Assembly (NCBI GenBank): GCA_016195725.1 | Contig: JACPZB010000081.1 | Location: 1-42,985 of the forward strand | Direction of reading: 5' to 3' | Length of the DNA: 42,985 nucleotides | DNA from: Deltaproteobacteria bacterium | GTDB lineage: Bacteria; Desulfobacterota; GWC2-55-46; UBA9637 | In this document: positions 1 through 8,575 of the stretch, in pieces | Numbering within the stretch: the stretch's first letter is position 1 | Layout: each line of letters opens with the position of its first letter | The notes under the pieces: generated by a model | Databases searched by the model: none | Seen by the model: only the letters and a program-made list of their open reading frames with translations | Told to the model about the DNA's origin: nothing | Translations under genes and position numbers: made by a program

Positions 1-1
1 A

Positions 2-1996
2 GATACCCTCTCAGATGTAACAACATACACCTACGGAGGCACGGGCGCAGGCTGCGCATCATGCTCAAATAGCGGCGGAGACAACCTCACGAGTATCACC
101 GATGCCAAAGGGCATACAACCACATACCAATACGACACAAAAGGCAGGCTGACCAAAGAGACGGACTATTTGGGCAATGTCATCGCATATACTTATGATG
201 CAAAAGGCAATCTCGTATCAAAGAGGGACGCCAACGGCAGCACAATCCAATACGCCTACGACCAATTAAACCGCCTTACCAAAAAGACCTATCCCGACAC
301 AACTCAAGAAACCTATATGTATAATCTGCAAGGCAGCCTAAGCTATGTGAGCAATCAATATATCTCCTACACATTCAGCTATGACGCCAAAGGCAGACTG
401 CTGACTGTTAAAGACGGCGGAGGCCAGGCCACGAGCATCGCTTATGAATACGACAAAATGGGGAATAAGATAAGTATGAGTATGGATGGGAACAAAATAA
501 ATTATGCGTATGACTCAAATAACCGTCTCACCTCAATCACCGACCCCGTAGTGCGAAGCTTCAGCTTCGCTTATGATAAGGCGGGCAGAAGGCTCAATCT
601 CGCATTCCCGAATGGAGTAACAACCAAATACAGTTATGACACATCAGGCCGCCTCACAAATCTTTTAACTCAAAACTCTCAACTCCAAACTTTGAACTCT
701 TACACATATACGATGGATAAGGTCGGCAATAGACTGACAAAGACAGAACCGGATGTGAGATACAGTTACAGCTATGACAATATCTACAGACTGACACAGG
801 CGTTACCGACAAGGCTCACTTACAAACAAAGAGGAGAGGAAAAAGAAAAAGACCATGAGCAAGACAACAAATCGGAATCCTTTGGCTACGATGAGGTGGG
901 TAACAGATTACGGGGGCCGGAGACAAAGGACTTTTATAGCTACAATCAGATAAATCAACTTACCGAGGATAGAAAGAACAGTTATGAGTATGATAAGAAC
1001 GGGAATCTGATTAAGAAAACGGAAAAGGATAATGATGGTAAAACAGAAACAACGACTTACTCCTATGACTACGAAAACAGGCTTATAAAAGTAACCAAGC
1101 AGGAAAGCAGCGAAACAAAAACAGTTTCATTTATCTATGACCCTTTTGGCAGACGAATCAGAAAAACCGTTGAAGAAAAAGAGGAGGGAAAGACAGAGAC
1201 AAAGATTTATGATTATGTGTATGACAATGAAGACATCATTCTTGAATATCTGACAAAGGCGGAGGACGGACAAAGCAAGACCGAAAAAACAAGATACATA
1301 CATGGGCCAGGAATTGATGAGCCGCTGGCAATTGAAAGAAAGGGAGAGGTTTATTATTATCATGCGGACGGGTTAGGCTCAATTACGGCATTAACGGATA
1401 AAAAGCAGAAGGTGGTGGAAAGCTATACCTACGATTCTTTCGGCAAGATGAAACGAAAAGGGGATAAGGTCAAAAATACTTTTACTTATACGGGAAGGGA
1501 GTGGGATGAGGAGATTGGCGCATATAATTATCGCTGGAGAACTTACGATCAAAAGATAGGTAGGTTTACGACAAAAGACCCGATTGGGTTTGGGGGTGGA
1601 ATTAATTTTTATGTTTATGCGAAGGACAATCCGACAAATTATACAGATCCATACGGATTAAGAAGTAACAAAGGTTGGCTTCCTCCAGACCTTAATCCGC
1701 CAGGTTTGCCGCCTACACCAGACTCCCCAGACGATGATCCATTTCCCTTCACTCCTCCACCGCGCAGCAAAAGTGCCGCCTGCGCTGTTTGCAAACCAGT
1801 TTTTCATCCAAATGTATATTGGAGTTGTGTATATACATATGCAGTTTCTCAGCCTTATCTCGAGGGTTATCTGGCAGGCTTCGGGTTTTTAGCTACGCCC
1901 AGTGGTGCTACAACTGCAATAGGAGCTGCTGGCATTCTTGGAATATCCAATTATATAGGATATACATGTAGACAAAAGGCTACGTACTGCGATTGA
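2..1996 (+). CDS. Rhs/YD-repeat protein, 3' part only (5' end outside the window)
   Basis: The frame is open from base 2 (DTLSDVTTYTYGGTG...); the listed 'M' at 170 is a TTG. Many YD repeats (YDAKGNL, YDQLNRL, YDKMGN) and the Rhs core end (RYIHGPGIDEPLAIER...YYYHADGLGSITALTD...GRFTTKDPIGFGGGINFYVYAKDNPTNYTDPYGL), then a Pro-rich linker and a Cys-containing tip. Confidence 0.95.
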   Translation, partial: DTLSDVTTYTYGGTGAGCASCSNSGGDNLTSITDAKGHTTTYQYDTKGRLTKETDYLGNVIAYTYDAKGNLVSKRDANGSTIQYAYDQLNRLTKKTYPDTTQETYMYNLQGSLSYVSNQYISYTFSYDAKGRLLTVKDGGGQATSIAYEYDKMGNKISMSMDGNKINYAYDSNNRLTSITDPVVRSFSFAYDKAGRRLNLAFPNGVTTKYSYDTSGRLTNLLTQNSQLQTLNSYTYTMDKVGNRLTKTEPDVRYSYSYDNIYRLTQALPTRLTYKQRGEEKEKDHEQDNKSESFGYDEVGNRLRGPETKDFYSYNQINQLTEDRKNSYEYDKNGNLIKKTEKDNDGKTETTTYSYDYENRLIKVTKQESSETKTVSFIYDPFGRRIRKTVEEKEEGKTETKIYDYVYDNEDIILEYLTKAEDGQSKTEKTRYIHGPGIDEPLAIERKGEVYYYHADGLGSITALTDKKQKVVESYTYDSFGKMKRKGDKVKNTFTYTGREWDEEIGAYNYRWRTYDQKIGRFTTKDPIGFGGGINFYVYAKDNPTNYTDPYGLRSNKGWLPPDLNPPGLPPTPDSPDDDPFPFTPPPRSKSAACAVCKPVFHPNVYWSCVYTYAVSQPYLEGYLAGFGFLATPSGATTAIGAAGILGISNYIGYTCRQKATYCD

Positions 1997-2012
1997 AAAG
2001 TGGGGGAATAAT

Positions 2013-2468
2013 ATGACGCTAAAGATAAAAAAATTATTTGTCATATCTTTAATTGTTTTATTAGGGAAATTATTTTCTATTATTTCTCTGTTAAGAAAAT
2101 TGATAGGAAATTTACCAGTATTTACGGATTTGTTTGTTTTGGGAATATATCTTATGATGATGATAACTGCATTGATAGCAATTTCTAATGTATATTGGAG
2201 ATTTGGCTTTGCATTCATTATTGCTGCTTCTATTATAGAATATTTTTCCAGAATGATTAGCCATACATCAAACATCGGCGCCATACTTTTAAGTCTATTT
2301 GCTCTCTTATTTCTATTCCCAGCATCGTTTTGTTTTTATAAATTTACTAAAATATCTGATGTTCACATTTATGGCGAACATAAGAATAGCTCAATTATAT
2401 ATCCAGCAATAATATTGATTATAGTTTTAATTTTAGTTGTTCTAACATTTATTTTTTGGGGGTTTTGA
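2013..2468 (+). CDS. Small multi-pass membrane protein directly downstream of the Rhs tip; candidate immunity protein
   Basis: 151 aa with about four hydrophobic segments, starting 16 nt after the Rhs stop on the same strand; AT-richer than the Rhs core. Confidence 0.6.
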   Translation: MTLKIKKLFVISLIVLLGKLFSIISLLRKLIGNLPVFTDLFVLGIYLMMMITALIAISNVYWRFGFAFIIAASIIEYFSRMISHTSNIGAILLSLFALLFLFPASFCFYKFTKISDVHIYGEHKNSSIIYPAIILIIVLILVVLTFIFWGF

Positions 2469-2509
2469 GGAGAAAAAAAGGGGACAGATTTATTTAGGAA
2501 TGGTTTATT

Positions 2510-2544
2510 GACAGGACAAAGGACAGAGGGACAAGAACAGAGGA
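2510..2544. repeat. Heptamer-period array (gacagga caaagga cagaggg acaagaa cagagga)
   Basis: Five consecutive 7-nt units read directly from the sequence. Confidence 0.7.
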
Positions 2545-2548
2545 ATGT

Positions 2549-2623
2549 GGTCAGGTCTTGAATCTTGACATTGACAGAATAGAAAACAAACAAATGAGGA
2601 ATGTCAAAAATAAAGACCTGACC
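2549..2623. repeat. REP-like inverted repeat next to the RAYT remnant
   Basis: ggtcaggtcttgaatcttgacatt (2549-2572) against aatgtcaaaaataaagacctgacc (2600-2623): 24-nt arms that are imperfect reverse complements, separated by a 27-nt loop. Confidence 0.8.
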
Positions 2624-2720
2624 CCCATCTCGACCCCCCATCTCGACCATCTCGGAGGACCCATCTCGCCCATCTCGCATCTTGCTCATCTCCGACCAGA
2701 CCCCATCTCGACCTATCTCC
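2624..2720. repeat. Degenerate catctcg(ac) array with about a 9-nt word
   Basis: Repeated catctcgac / catctcgga / catctcgcc / catctcgca / catctccga words. Confidence 0.75.
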
Positions 2721-3052
2721 GTAGCAGTTCGTTATGTGGAAAACAATCCTATCAGAGCAAAAATTGTAAAAAAAAGCCCATAAATATAAATGGTCAAGCG
2801 CAAAGGCTCATATATATCAAGAATCCAACCTCATACTATCAAACGATGGTTGTTTGATGAAAAAGATAAATAACTGGTAACTGGTTGGCATATCTTGCGG
2901 AAAGAGATGATGAGACAGCAATAAACAGCATAAGAGAGCATACGAAAACCGGGAGACCTTGCGGCGGTAAATCTTTTATAAAAAAAATAGAAAGATTTCT
3001 TGAGAGGACATTGCTTGCGCTGCCAAGGGGAAGACCTCCTAAAGAAAAATAG
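2721..3052 (+). pseudogene. Decayed REP-associated tyrosine transposase (RAYT/TnpA_REP), C-terminal part
   Basis: Different frames give VAVRYVENNPIRAKIVKK, YKWSSAKAHI and NWLAYLAERDDETAINSIREHTKTGRPCGGKSFIKKIERFLERTLLALPRGRPPKEK*, the typical RAYT C-terminal order, broken by frameshifts. Confidence 0.8.
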
Positions 3053-3177
3053 ATTAAATGGTCGCTATCCCTATTTTTTCTATTTTTTCAGCAAAGAGTT
3101 TATCAAAAGTTGCGGTAGTTGAGATTTCAATTATCTTCTTTTGAAAGGAATTTAAAAAATAGGTTCTACATTCCAAT

Positions 3178-4404
3178 TTACTTAGTTTTTCCCGCCCTTT
3201 TCCGAAGCTCCGCCATAATATCAGACGTTATCTCTTTTAATCCCTTTTCTCTCGCATACCGCTCAACGCCTTTTTTGACCATGGTTTTTAAAAAGAAAGG
3301 CACTTTACAGAGCCGTTCAGACGCCTCGGTTGTCCAGAGTATTTCTTTAAAGTTTTGACTTTTGACTTTTGAGTTGTGACTTTTTGTCTCTGGTTCATAC
3401 TCGCACCACGGGTCTTCTCCCATGAGATTGGAAGTAGCTGCGAGCGCCCTTGCCCTGCATCCGCCGCATACCTCGCTGTAATCGCAATCTTTGCATCGCC
3501 CCTCATACTTGGGGTTTCTGAGAGATTGAAAGACCGATGATGTTGTCCATATTTGAGACAGACCTGTTTCCGTAAGATTGCCTACTTTCGTCGGCATATA
3601 CGGACATGGCGTTACATCTCCCTCAGGCGTAATCCTGAAATATCCTGTGCCTGCAATGCAGCCGCTTGTTGCGCCTTTGAGAAGCGGGCTTTCCGGATTA
3701 AGTTTATGGGCAATCCTTAAAAAATGAGGCGCGCACCTTGCCCTTACCATCATCTTATCCTTGTATTCTTTTTCTGCCTTTATCAGATAGGTAAGGGTCT
3801 CCTCATACTGTTTGGGGGATATATCTGTCATCTCCTGGCCTCTGCCGGTACAGACAAGAAAGAATATGTTGCACGCCCTGGCCCCTTTTTTATACGTATA
3901 CTCTATGACATCCGGTATCTCTGAATAATTTTCTTTTGTAACTGTTATCTGTACTTGAAAATCAAGGCCGTGCTTTTTTAAAATATCCATGCCTGCTGTA
4001 GTTTTCTCCCATGCGCCATTTAGTCCACGAAACCTGTCGTGGTATGTCTCTCCTATTGAATCAAGGCTTATCCCGACCCCCTTTATCCCCTGTTCTATCA
4101 TTTCTTTTACCATCGGGTCATCAAGAAGCGTTCCGTTTGTTCCTACTACAATCATCAGTCCTTTTCCAGCAGCATAAGAAGTCAACTCAAAAAAGTCGCT
4201 GCGGAGCAGGGGTTCTCCGCCCGTGACAATAAGCATTGCCTGCGGGTTAAGCGAGGCAATCTCATCTATTATCTTTTTAGCATCGCGGGTAGATAACTCT
4301 CCTTTTCCGCCTTTCAGTTCTGAGGAGTCAAGATAACAGTGGCTGCACTTTAGGTTGCATCTTTTAGTTATGTTCCACGATATAAGAAAAGGCATAAAAT
4401 CCAT
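3178..4404 (-). CDS. Radical SAM/SPASM protein (NirJ/AhbC/AhbD-like) with a C-terminal PCP_red-like segment
   Basis: CNLKCSHCYLD (CxxxCxxC), TGGEPLLR, SPASM cysteines (CIAGTGYF...CPYMPTKVGNL...CKDCDYSEVCGGCRARA); tail WTTEASERLCKVPFFLKTMVKKGVERYAREKGLKEITSDIM resembles the PCP_red domain. Confidence 0.88.
   Translation of the reverse strand: MDFMPFLISWNITKRCNLKCSHCYLDSSELKGGKGELSTRDAKKIIDEIASLNPQAMLIVTGGEPLLRSDFFELTSYAAGKGLMIVVGTNGTLLDDPMVKEMIEQGIKGVGISLDSIGETYHDRFRGLNGAWEKTTAGMDILKKHGLDFQVQITVTKENYSEIPDVIEYTYKKGARACNIFFLVCTGRGQEMTDISPKQYEETLTYLIKAEKEYKDKMMVRARCAPHFLRIAHKLNPESPLLKGATSGCIAGTGYFRITPEGDVTPCPYMPTKVGNLTETGLSQIWTTSSVFQSLRNPKYEGRCKDCDYSEVCGGCRARALAATSNLMGEDPWCEYEPETKSHNSKVKSQNFKEILWTTEASERLCKVPFFLKTMVKKGVERYAREKGLKEITSDIMAELRKRAGKTK
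3355..3382. repeat. Intragenic heptamer array inside the radical SAM gene
   Basis: ttgactt ttgactt ttgagtt gtgactt; encodes the SHNSKVKSQNFK linker on the minus strand. Confidence 0.8.
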
Positions 4405-4482
4405 AATTCCTTGCTGATATTTTAAGGCTCTAAGGAAATTAAAGTCAAGGTTTTTTAGTGATAAATTTGTGAGAAATTTATG

Positions 4483-4512
4483 TTGACTTTAAAAATAATA
4501 TTCTGCTAATAT
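4483..4512 (+). promoter_or_regulatory. Candidate sigma70-type promoter upstream of the ZTP riboswitch
   Basis: TTGACT (4483-4488), 18-nt spacer, TAATAT (4507-4512). Confidence 0.45.
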
Positions 4513-4565
4513 TGCGCCAATTTTCTGGCAAGTTGGTTTTTAATAAAAATTAGTGTTGACTTCTG

Positions 4566-4634
4566 CAACTGACAAAATAAAGGTGGTTGCCACCGGGGAG
4601 CGGAAGTATCTGAATATAGGCGACCGTCTGGGCT
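4566..4634 (+). ncRNA. ZTP/ZMP riboswitch aptamer (pfl motif)
   Basis: AACTGACAAA...GGTGGttGCCACCGGGGAGC...GGCGACCGTCTGGGC matches the remembered pfl/ZTP conserved core. Confidence 0.85.
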
Positions 4635-4732
4635 TTTTAGCTGCGAGTTTGCAGTTTTGAGTTGGAAGTAAAGACAAACATTCCAAATTCAGAACCTATG
4701 CTTCCAAACTGAAAGTCGGGACGGTTTTTTAT
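4623..4732 (+). terminator. Putative ZTP expression-platform terminator
   Basis: ACCGTC (4623-4628) pairs with GACGGT (4720-4725), followed by a T run; GCTTT can pair with AAAGT in the same stem. Confidence 0.6.
4642..4711. repeat. Heptamer array pair inside the ZTP expression platform
   Basis: tgcgagt ttgcagt tttgagt tggaagt ... aacattc caaattc agaacct atgcttc caaactg; outer cagttt/tggaag pairs with cttccaaactg. Confidence 0.65.
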
Positions 4733-4869
4733 TGCGTAAAAATTTGACGGTTGATTTTTTTGCATTGCACGAAAGAGCGCTGCAAAAAGCTGTGTAAAAA
4801 AGCTTGACAATTTTATATTAGGCTGGTAGTTATTTAACCCTATTTTTACAGAGGACTTAAATATCCTTT

Positions 4870-6192
4870 ATGGCCTTGAGAACATTTGATCACGGCATAC
4901 ATCCTTCGTACAATAAAGAGCTTACTCAGAGTAAAAAGATAGAGAAGGCAAGCCTACCAAAAAAGGTTGTAATCCCGCTTCAACAACATATTGGCGCGCC
5001 ATGCAAGCCTCTTGTTAAAAAGGGCGATACAGTGATAGAGGGGCAGAAGATCGGAGAGGCAACCACCTTTGTTACTGCCGCAGTCCATGCCTCAATCTCA
5101 GGTAAAGTTAAAGATATAGAAAAACTGCCCTATCCGGGCGGCGGCAAGGTATTGTCTGTTATTATTGAAGGCGACGTTACAGCCAAGGAATGGGGTGGTG
5201 CTGAAGGCATTGGCATTGAACTGGAAACGCTGAGCGCTGAGGCACTAAGAAATATTATAAAAGAGGCAGGCATTGTTGGCATGGGAGGAGCGGCATTTCC
5301 TACCCATGTTAAAGTAAGCCCGCCAAAGGAAAAAAAGTTAGACGCCTTTATACTCAACGGCTGTGAGTGCGAGCCGTATTTGACATCTGACCACAGGTTG
5401 ATGGTTGAAGAGCCTGAAAAGGTTGTTTGGGGTATGAAGGCCTTGATGAAGGCAGTAGGGGTTGAGAATGGTTTTATTGGCGTAGAGGAGAATAAACCAG
5501 ATGCGATTGAAGTTCTGGAAAAGATTACAAAAGGGAGCAATATAAAGGTTATTACGCTTGAGACCAAATATCCGCAGGGCGCTGAAAAGATGCTGATAAA
5601 GGCAATCCTTAATAGAAAGGCGCCTGTTGGTAAGCTTCCTATGGATGTCGGTGTTGTAGTAAATAATGTTGGGACAGCAGTGGCTGTGTATGATGCAATT
5701 AAATACAACAAACCATTGATTGAACGAGTTGTAACAGTAAGCGGCAATGCTGTGAAAGAGGCAAAAAATCTTTGGGTCAGAATAGGAACAAGCTTTGAGG
5801 ATGTATTAAACCAGTGCGGCGGAATTACAAAAGATGGAGAAAGAGAAGTCTTGCATGGCGGGCCCATGATGGGAATTTCCCAAACAATCCTTGAGGTGCC
5901 TGTAGTAAAAGGGACATCAGGCATAACAGTCCTTGCAGGCGCGGAGATAAAGCCGAATACATATCAGCCGTGCATACGCTGCGCAAGCTGTGTTGAAGTA
6001 TGTCCGGTAAATCTCATGCCTTACAAAATAGGGGATTTGGGCAGGCTTTACAGGCTGGATGAATTCAAGGCATGGGGCGGTTTGGTATGCATAGAGTGCG
6101 GATGTTGTTCTTATATATGTCCGTCCAAAAGACCGCTTCTGCACTGGATAAGGGTTGGGAAGGTAAAGATGAGAGAACAAGAAAAAGTCTAA
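4870..6192 (+). CDS. rnfC: Electron transport complex subunit RnfC
   Basis: N-terminal FDHGIHPSYNKELTQSKKIE, EAGIVGMGGAAFPTHVK, two 4Fe-4S motifs (CIRCASCVEVCPVNLMP, CIECGCCSYICPSKRPL). Confidence 0.97.
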   Translation: MALRTFDHGIHPSYNKELTQSKKIEKASLPKKVVIPLQQHIGAPCKPLVKKGDTVIEGQKIGEATTFVTAAVHASISGKVKDIEKLPYPGGGKVLSVIIEGDVTAKEWGGAEGIGIELETLSAEALRNIIKEAGIVGMGGAAFPTHVKVSPPKEKKLDAFILNGCECEPYLTSDHRLMVEEPEKVVWGMKALMKAVGVENGFIGVEENKPDAIEVLEKITKGSNIKVITLETKYPQGAEKMLIKAILNRKAPVGKLPMDVGVVVNNVGTAVAVYDAIKYNKPLIERVVTVSGNAVKEAKNLWVRIGTSFEDVLNQCGGITKDGEREVLHGGPMMGISQTILEVPVVKGTSGITVLAGAEIKPNTYQPCIRCASCVEVCPVNLMPYKIGDLGRLYRLDEFKAWGGLVCIECGCCSYICPSKRPLLHWIRVGKVKMREQEKV

Positions 6193-6252
6193 AAAGTTTA
6201 AAGAGTTCAAACTACTTATTAAACTACTTAAACTTCTTAAACTATTTGAACT
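6186..6252. repeat. rnfC-rnfD spacer repeat pair (nonamer period)
   Basis: agtctaaaa agtttaaag agttcaaac ... ttaaactac ttaaacttc ttaaactat ttgaact. Confidence 0.6.
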
Positions 6253-6262
6253 GTTATTTTAT

Positions 6263-7276
6263 ATGGACGAAAAAACTCAAGAAAAACCAGAGGAAAAGCC
6301 GGTAAAAGAACCCTCAATAGAGCGACTCGTTGTCTCTTCTTCACCCCATTTGCTCAGGGATGAAAATATCCCAAAGATTATGCATGCTGTTGTATTGGCG
6401 CTTTTGCCTGCTATGGCTGCAAGTGTATACTTCTTCGGTCTGAGGGCGGCGGGTTTAATCCTTGTATCTGTTGCAGCCTGTATGATTACGGAATACACTG
6501 TCCAGAGGATAAGGGAAAAGCCTGTAACAATATGGGATGGGAGCGCCATTATTACAGGCATCCTTCTGGCCATGACTTTGCCGCCGAGTTTTCCATATTA
6601 CGGCGCTGTGATAGGCTCTACCGTTGCAATTGGCGTTGGAAAGCAGCTTTTTGGGGGGCTTGGCTACAATATATTTAACCCGGCGCTGCTCGGAAGGGCA
6701 TTTCTGCAGGCAACGTATCCTGTACTGATAACTACATGGAGCGAACCGCTCTCTAAGGCTGCGAAGGCAGGCCTAGATGCTGTGACCGCAGCAACCCCTC
6801 TTGCACTTATGAAATTTGAGGGGAAGATGAGTTCTCACCTTGATTTGTTCTTCGGCAATGTAGCCGGCTCTATGGGTGAAACCTCTGCTGTTGCAATACT
6901 TATAGGCGGTCTGTATCTTCGCTACAGGGGCTACATAAACTGGAAGCTGCCGCTCGGTTATCTTGGCTCAATGGCATTCTTTGGCGGTATATTCTATCTT
7001 ATAAATCCTACAAAATATCCTGACCCGTTGTTCCATATACTCGCCGGCGGCGCAATGCTGGGTGCATGGTTTATGGTGACGGATATGGTTACATCTCCGG
7101 TAACGTCTCGCGGTCAGTGGATTTTTGCAATATGCGGAGGACTGCTTGCGGTTGTAATCCGCTTGTTCGGCGGCCTTCCTGAAGGTGTAATGTATTCAAT
7201 ACTTCTTATGAATGCCTTTGTGCCTCTATTAAACAAGCACACGAGGCCTAAGTTTTTTGGAGAGGGGGTTGGTTGA
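6263..7276 (+). CDS. rnfD: Electron transport complex subunit RnfD
   Basis: SSSPHLLRDENIPKIMHAVVLALLPA, flavinylation-type segment DAVTAATPLA, GGAMLGAWFMVTDMVTSPVT. Confidence 0.96.
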   Translation: MDEKTQEKPEEKPVKEPSIERLVVSSSPHLLRDENIPKIMHAVVLALLPAMAASVYFFGLRAAGLILVSVAACMITEYTVQRIREKPVTIWDGSAIITGILLAMTLPPSFPYYGAVIGSTVAIGVGKQLFGGLGYNIFNPALLGRAFLQATYPVLITTWSEPLSKAAKAGLDAVTAATPLALMKFEGKMSSHLDLFFGNVAGSMGETSAVAILIGGLYLRYRGYINWKLPLGYLGSMAFFGGIFYLINPTKYPDPLFHILAGGAMLGAWFMVTDMVTSPVTSRGQWIFAICGGLLAVVIRLFGGLPEGVMYSILLMNAFVPLLNKHTRPKFFGEGVG

Positions 7277-7857
7277 ATAATCTTGTAACAAAGATGTTTT
7301 TGGTCCTGACGGTTATCGGGGTGGTATCAGGCGGAATCCTTGCAGGGGTGTTTCATGTTGCCGACCCGCTTATTCAGGCAAACCGCGAGAAGGAGCTTAA
7401 AGAGGCGATATTTGTTGTCCTGCCAGAGGCGAAGGATTACAAGATTATGGAAAAAGAGGTTGATAAGGAAAAGGTTACTGTGTATAAGGGTATTGATGCC
7501 GACGGAAAACCTGTTGGTCTCGCATTCATAGCCGACGGTGGCGGCTTTCAGGGGAATATAAGGATAATGGTTGGTCTGGGTATTGATTATCTCAAGCTAA
7601 AGGGTATAAGGGTTCTTGAACAGAACGAGACGCCGGGTCTTGGTAACAGAATAAAGGAACCAGCATTTGAAGGTCAGTTTAAGGGTCTTGAGATTAAACC
7701 CAAAATAGAGTATATTAAATATCGCAAGCCTGAGAAATTAAATCAGATACAGGCAATAACAGGCGCAACAATCTCCTCAGATGCAGTGGTGAAAAATGTA
7801 AACAACGCAGTTGAAAAGACATTAAAGGTATTTCCCAAGGAAGAGGTGATAAAATAA
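7273..7857 (+). CDS. rnfG: Electron transport complex subunit RnfG
   Basis: TTG start overlapping rnfD; FMN-binding motif ITGATISSDAVVKNVN; operon position. Confidence 0.95.
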   Translation: MNNLVTKMFLVLTVIGVVSGGILAGVFHVADPLIQANREKELKEAIFVVLPEAKDYKIMEKEVDKEKVTVYKGIDADGKPVGLAFIADGGGFQGNIRIMVGLGIDYLKLKGIRVLEQNETPGLGNRIKEPAFEGQFKGLEIKPKIEYIKYRKPEKLNQIQAITGATISSDAVVKNVNNAVEKTLKVFPKEEVIK

Positions 7858-8483
7858 TGGCTAATGGTCGAGCTGCCTCGCTCTGGTATGAATTCAAAAA
7901 AGGTCTATGGCAGGAAATACCGCCGTTTCGGCTTGTCCTCGGCACCTGCCCCACGCTTGCTGTAACAAATTCAGTTATAAATGGTATTGCCATGGGGCTT
8001 GCAACCTTATTTGTTTTATTAACCTCAAATATCAGCGTATCTCTTATAAGAAAGGTTGTGCCGTCACAGGTAAGGATTGCAGCCTATGTTGTTCTTATTG
8101 CAATGTATGTTACTGTCGCTGATATGTTTTTGGCTGCTGAATTTCCACCCATATCAAAGGCGCTTGGTCCTTATGTGCCTCTTATTGTTGTAAATTGCAT
8201 CATACTTGGAAGGGCAGAGGCATATGCCCAGAAAAATCCAATTATACCGTCTATTATGGATGCCCTGGGCATGGGTATAGGTTTTACCATGAGCCTTGCG
8301 GTTATGGGCGTTATCAGGGAACTGTTCGGATTCGGCAGCATAATGGATATAAAACTTCTGGGTGATTGGTTTGAGCCGTGGATAGTTATGATACTCCCTG
8401 GCGGCGCATTTCTTGTATTCGGATTTTTGGTGGCGCTGGTAAATTATATTTCAAGGAGAAAGGCGGAGACGGTGTGCCATTAA
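7857..8483 (+). CDS. rnfE: Electron transport complex subunit RnfE
   Basis: LVLGTCPTLAVTNSVINGIAMGLATLFVL; NqrDE/RnfAE family; operon position. Confidence 0.95.
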   Translation: MANGRAASLWYEFKKGLWQEIPPFRLVLGTCPTLAVTNSVINGIAMGLATLFVLLTSNISVSLIRKVVPSQVRIAAYVVLIAMYVTVADMFLAAEFPPISKALGPYVPLIVVNCIILGRAEAYAQKNPIIPSIMDALGMGIGFTMSLAVMGVIRELFGFGSIMDIKLLGDWFEPWIVMILPGGAFLVFGFLVALVNYISRRKAETVCH

Positions 8484-8491
8484 AAAGGTAA

Positions 8492-8572
8492 AAGATTTAA
8501 GATTTAAGATTTAAGTTGAAAAAGTGAATTCTGAGCTTTCACTTACAACTTAAATCTTACAACTTACAACTT
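8492..8572. repeat. rnfE-rnfA spacer: heptamer array and reverse-complement array
   Basis: agattta x3; taagatttaagttg (8505-8518) is the exact reverse complement of caacttaaatctta (8546-8559). Confidence 0.85.
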
Positions 8573-8575
8573 CTT

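Noticed and set aside
2558-2857. 99-aa ORF over the catctcg repeat block
   Set aside because: The peptide (STPHLDHLGGPISPISHLAHLRPDPIST) is only a translation of repeat DNA that runs into the RAYT remnant in the wrong frame.
5130-5924. 264-aa minus-strand ORF inside rnfC
   Set aside because: Shadow ORF opposite a well-supported gene; composition is the reverse of rnfC codons and no domain is recognisable. The same applies to 9356-10171, 24023-24655, 18520-18999, 34238-34864 and 39443-39967 on the minus strand.
7340-7531. Small plus-strand ORFs inside rnfG and other genes (e.g. 7907-8122, 13355-13636, 19420-19695)
   Set aside because: Alternative-frame ORFs within confidently assigned genes, with no independent coding evidence.
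8492-8572. Heptamer arrays considered as CRISPR arrays
   Set aside because: Units are 7 nt with no spacers, and no cas genes are present in the window.
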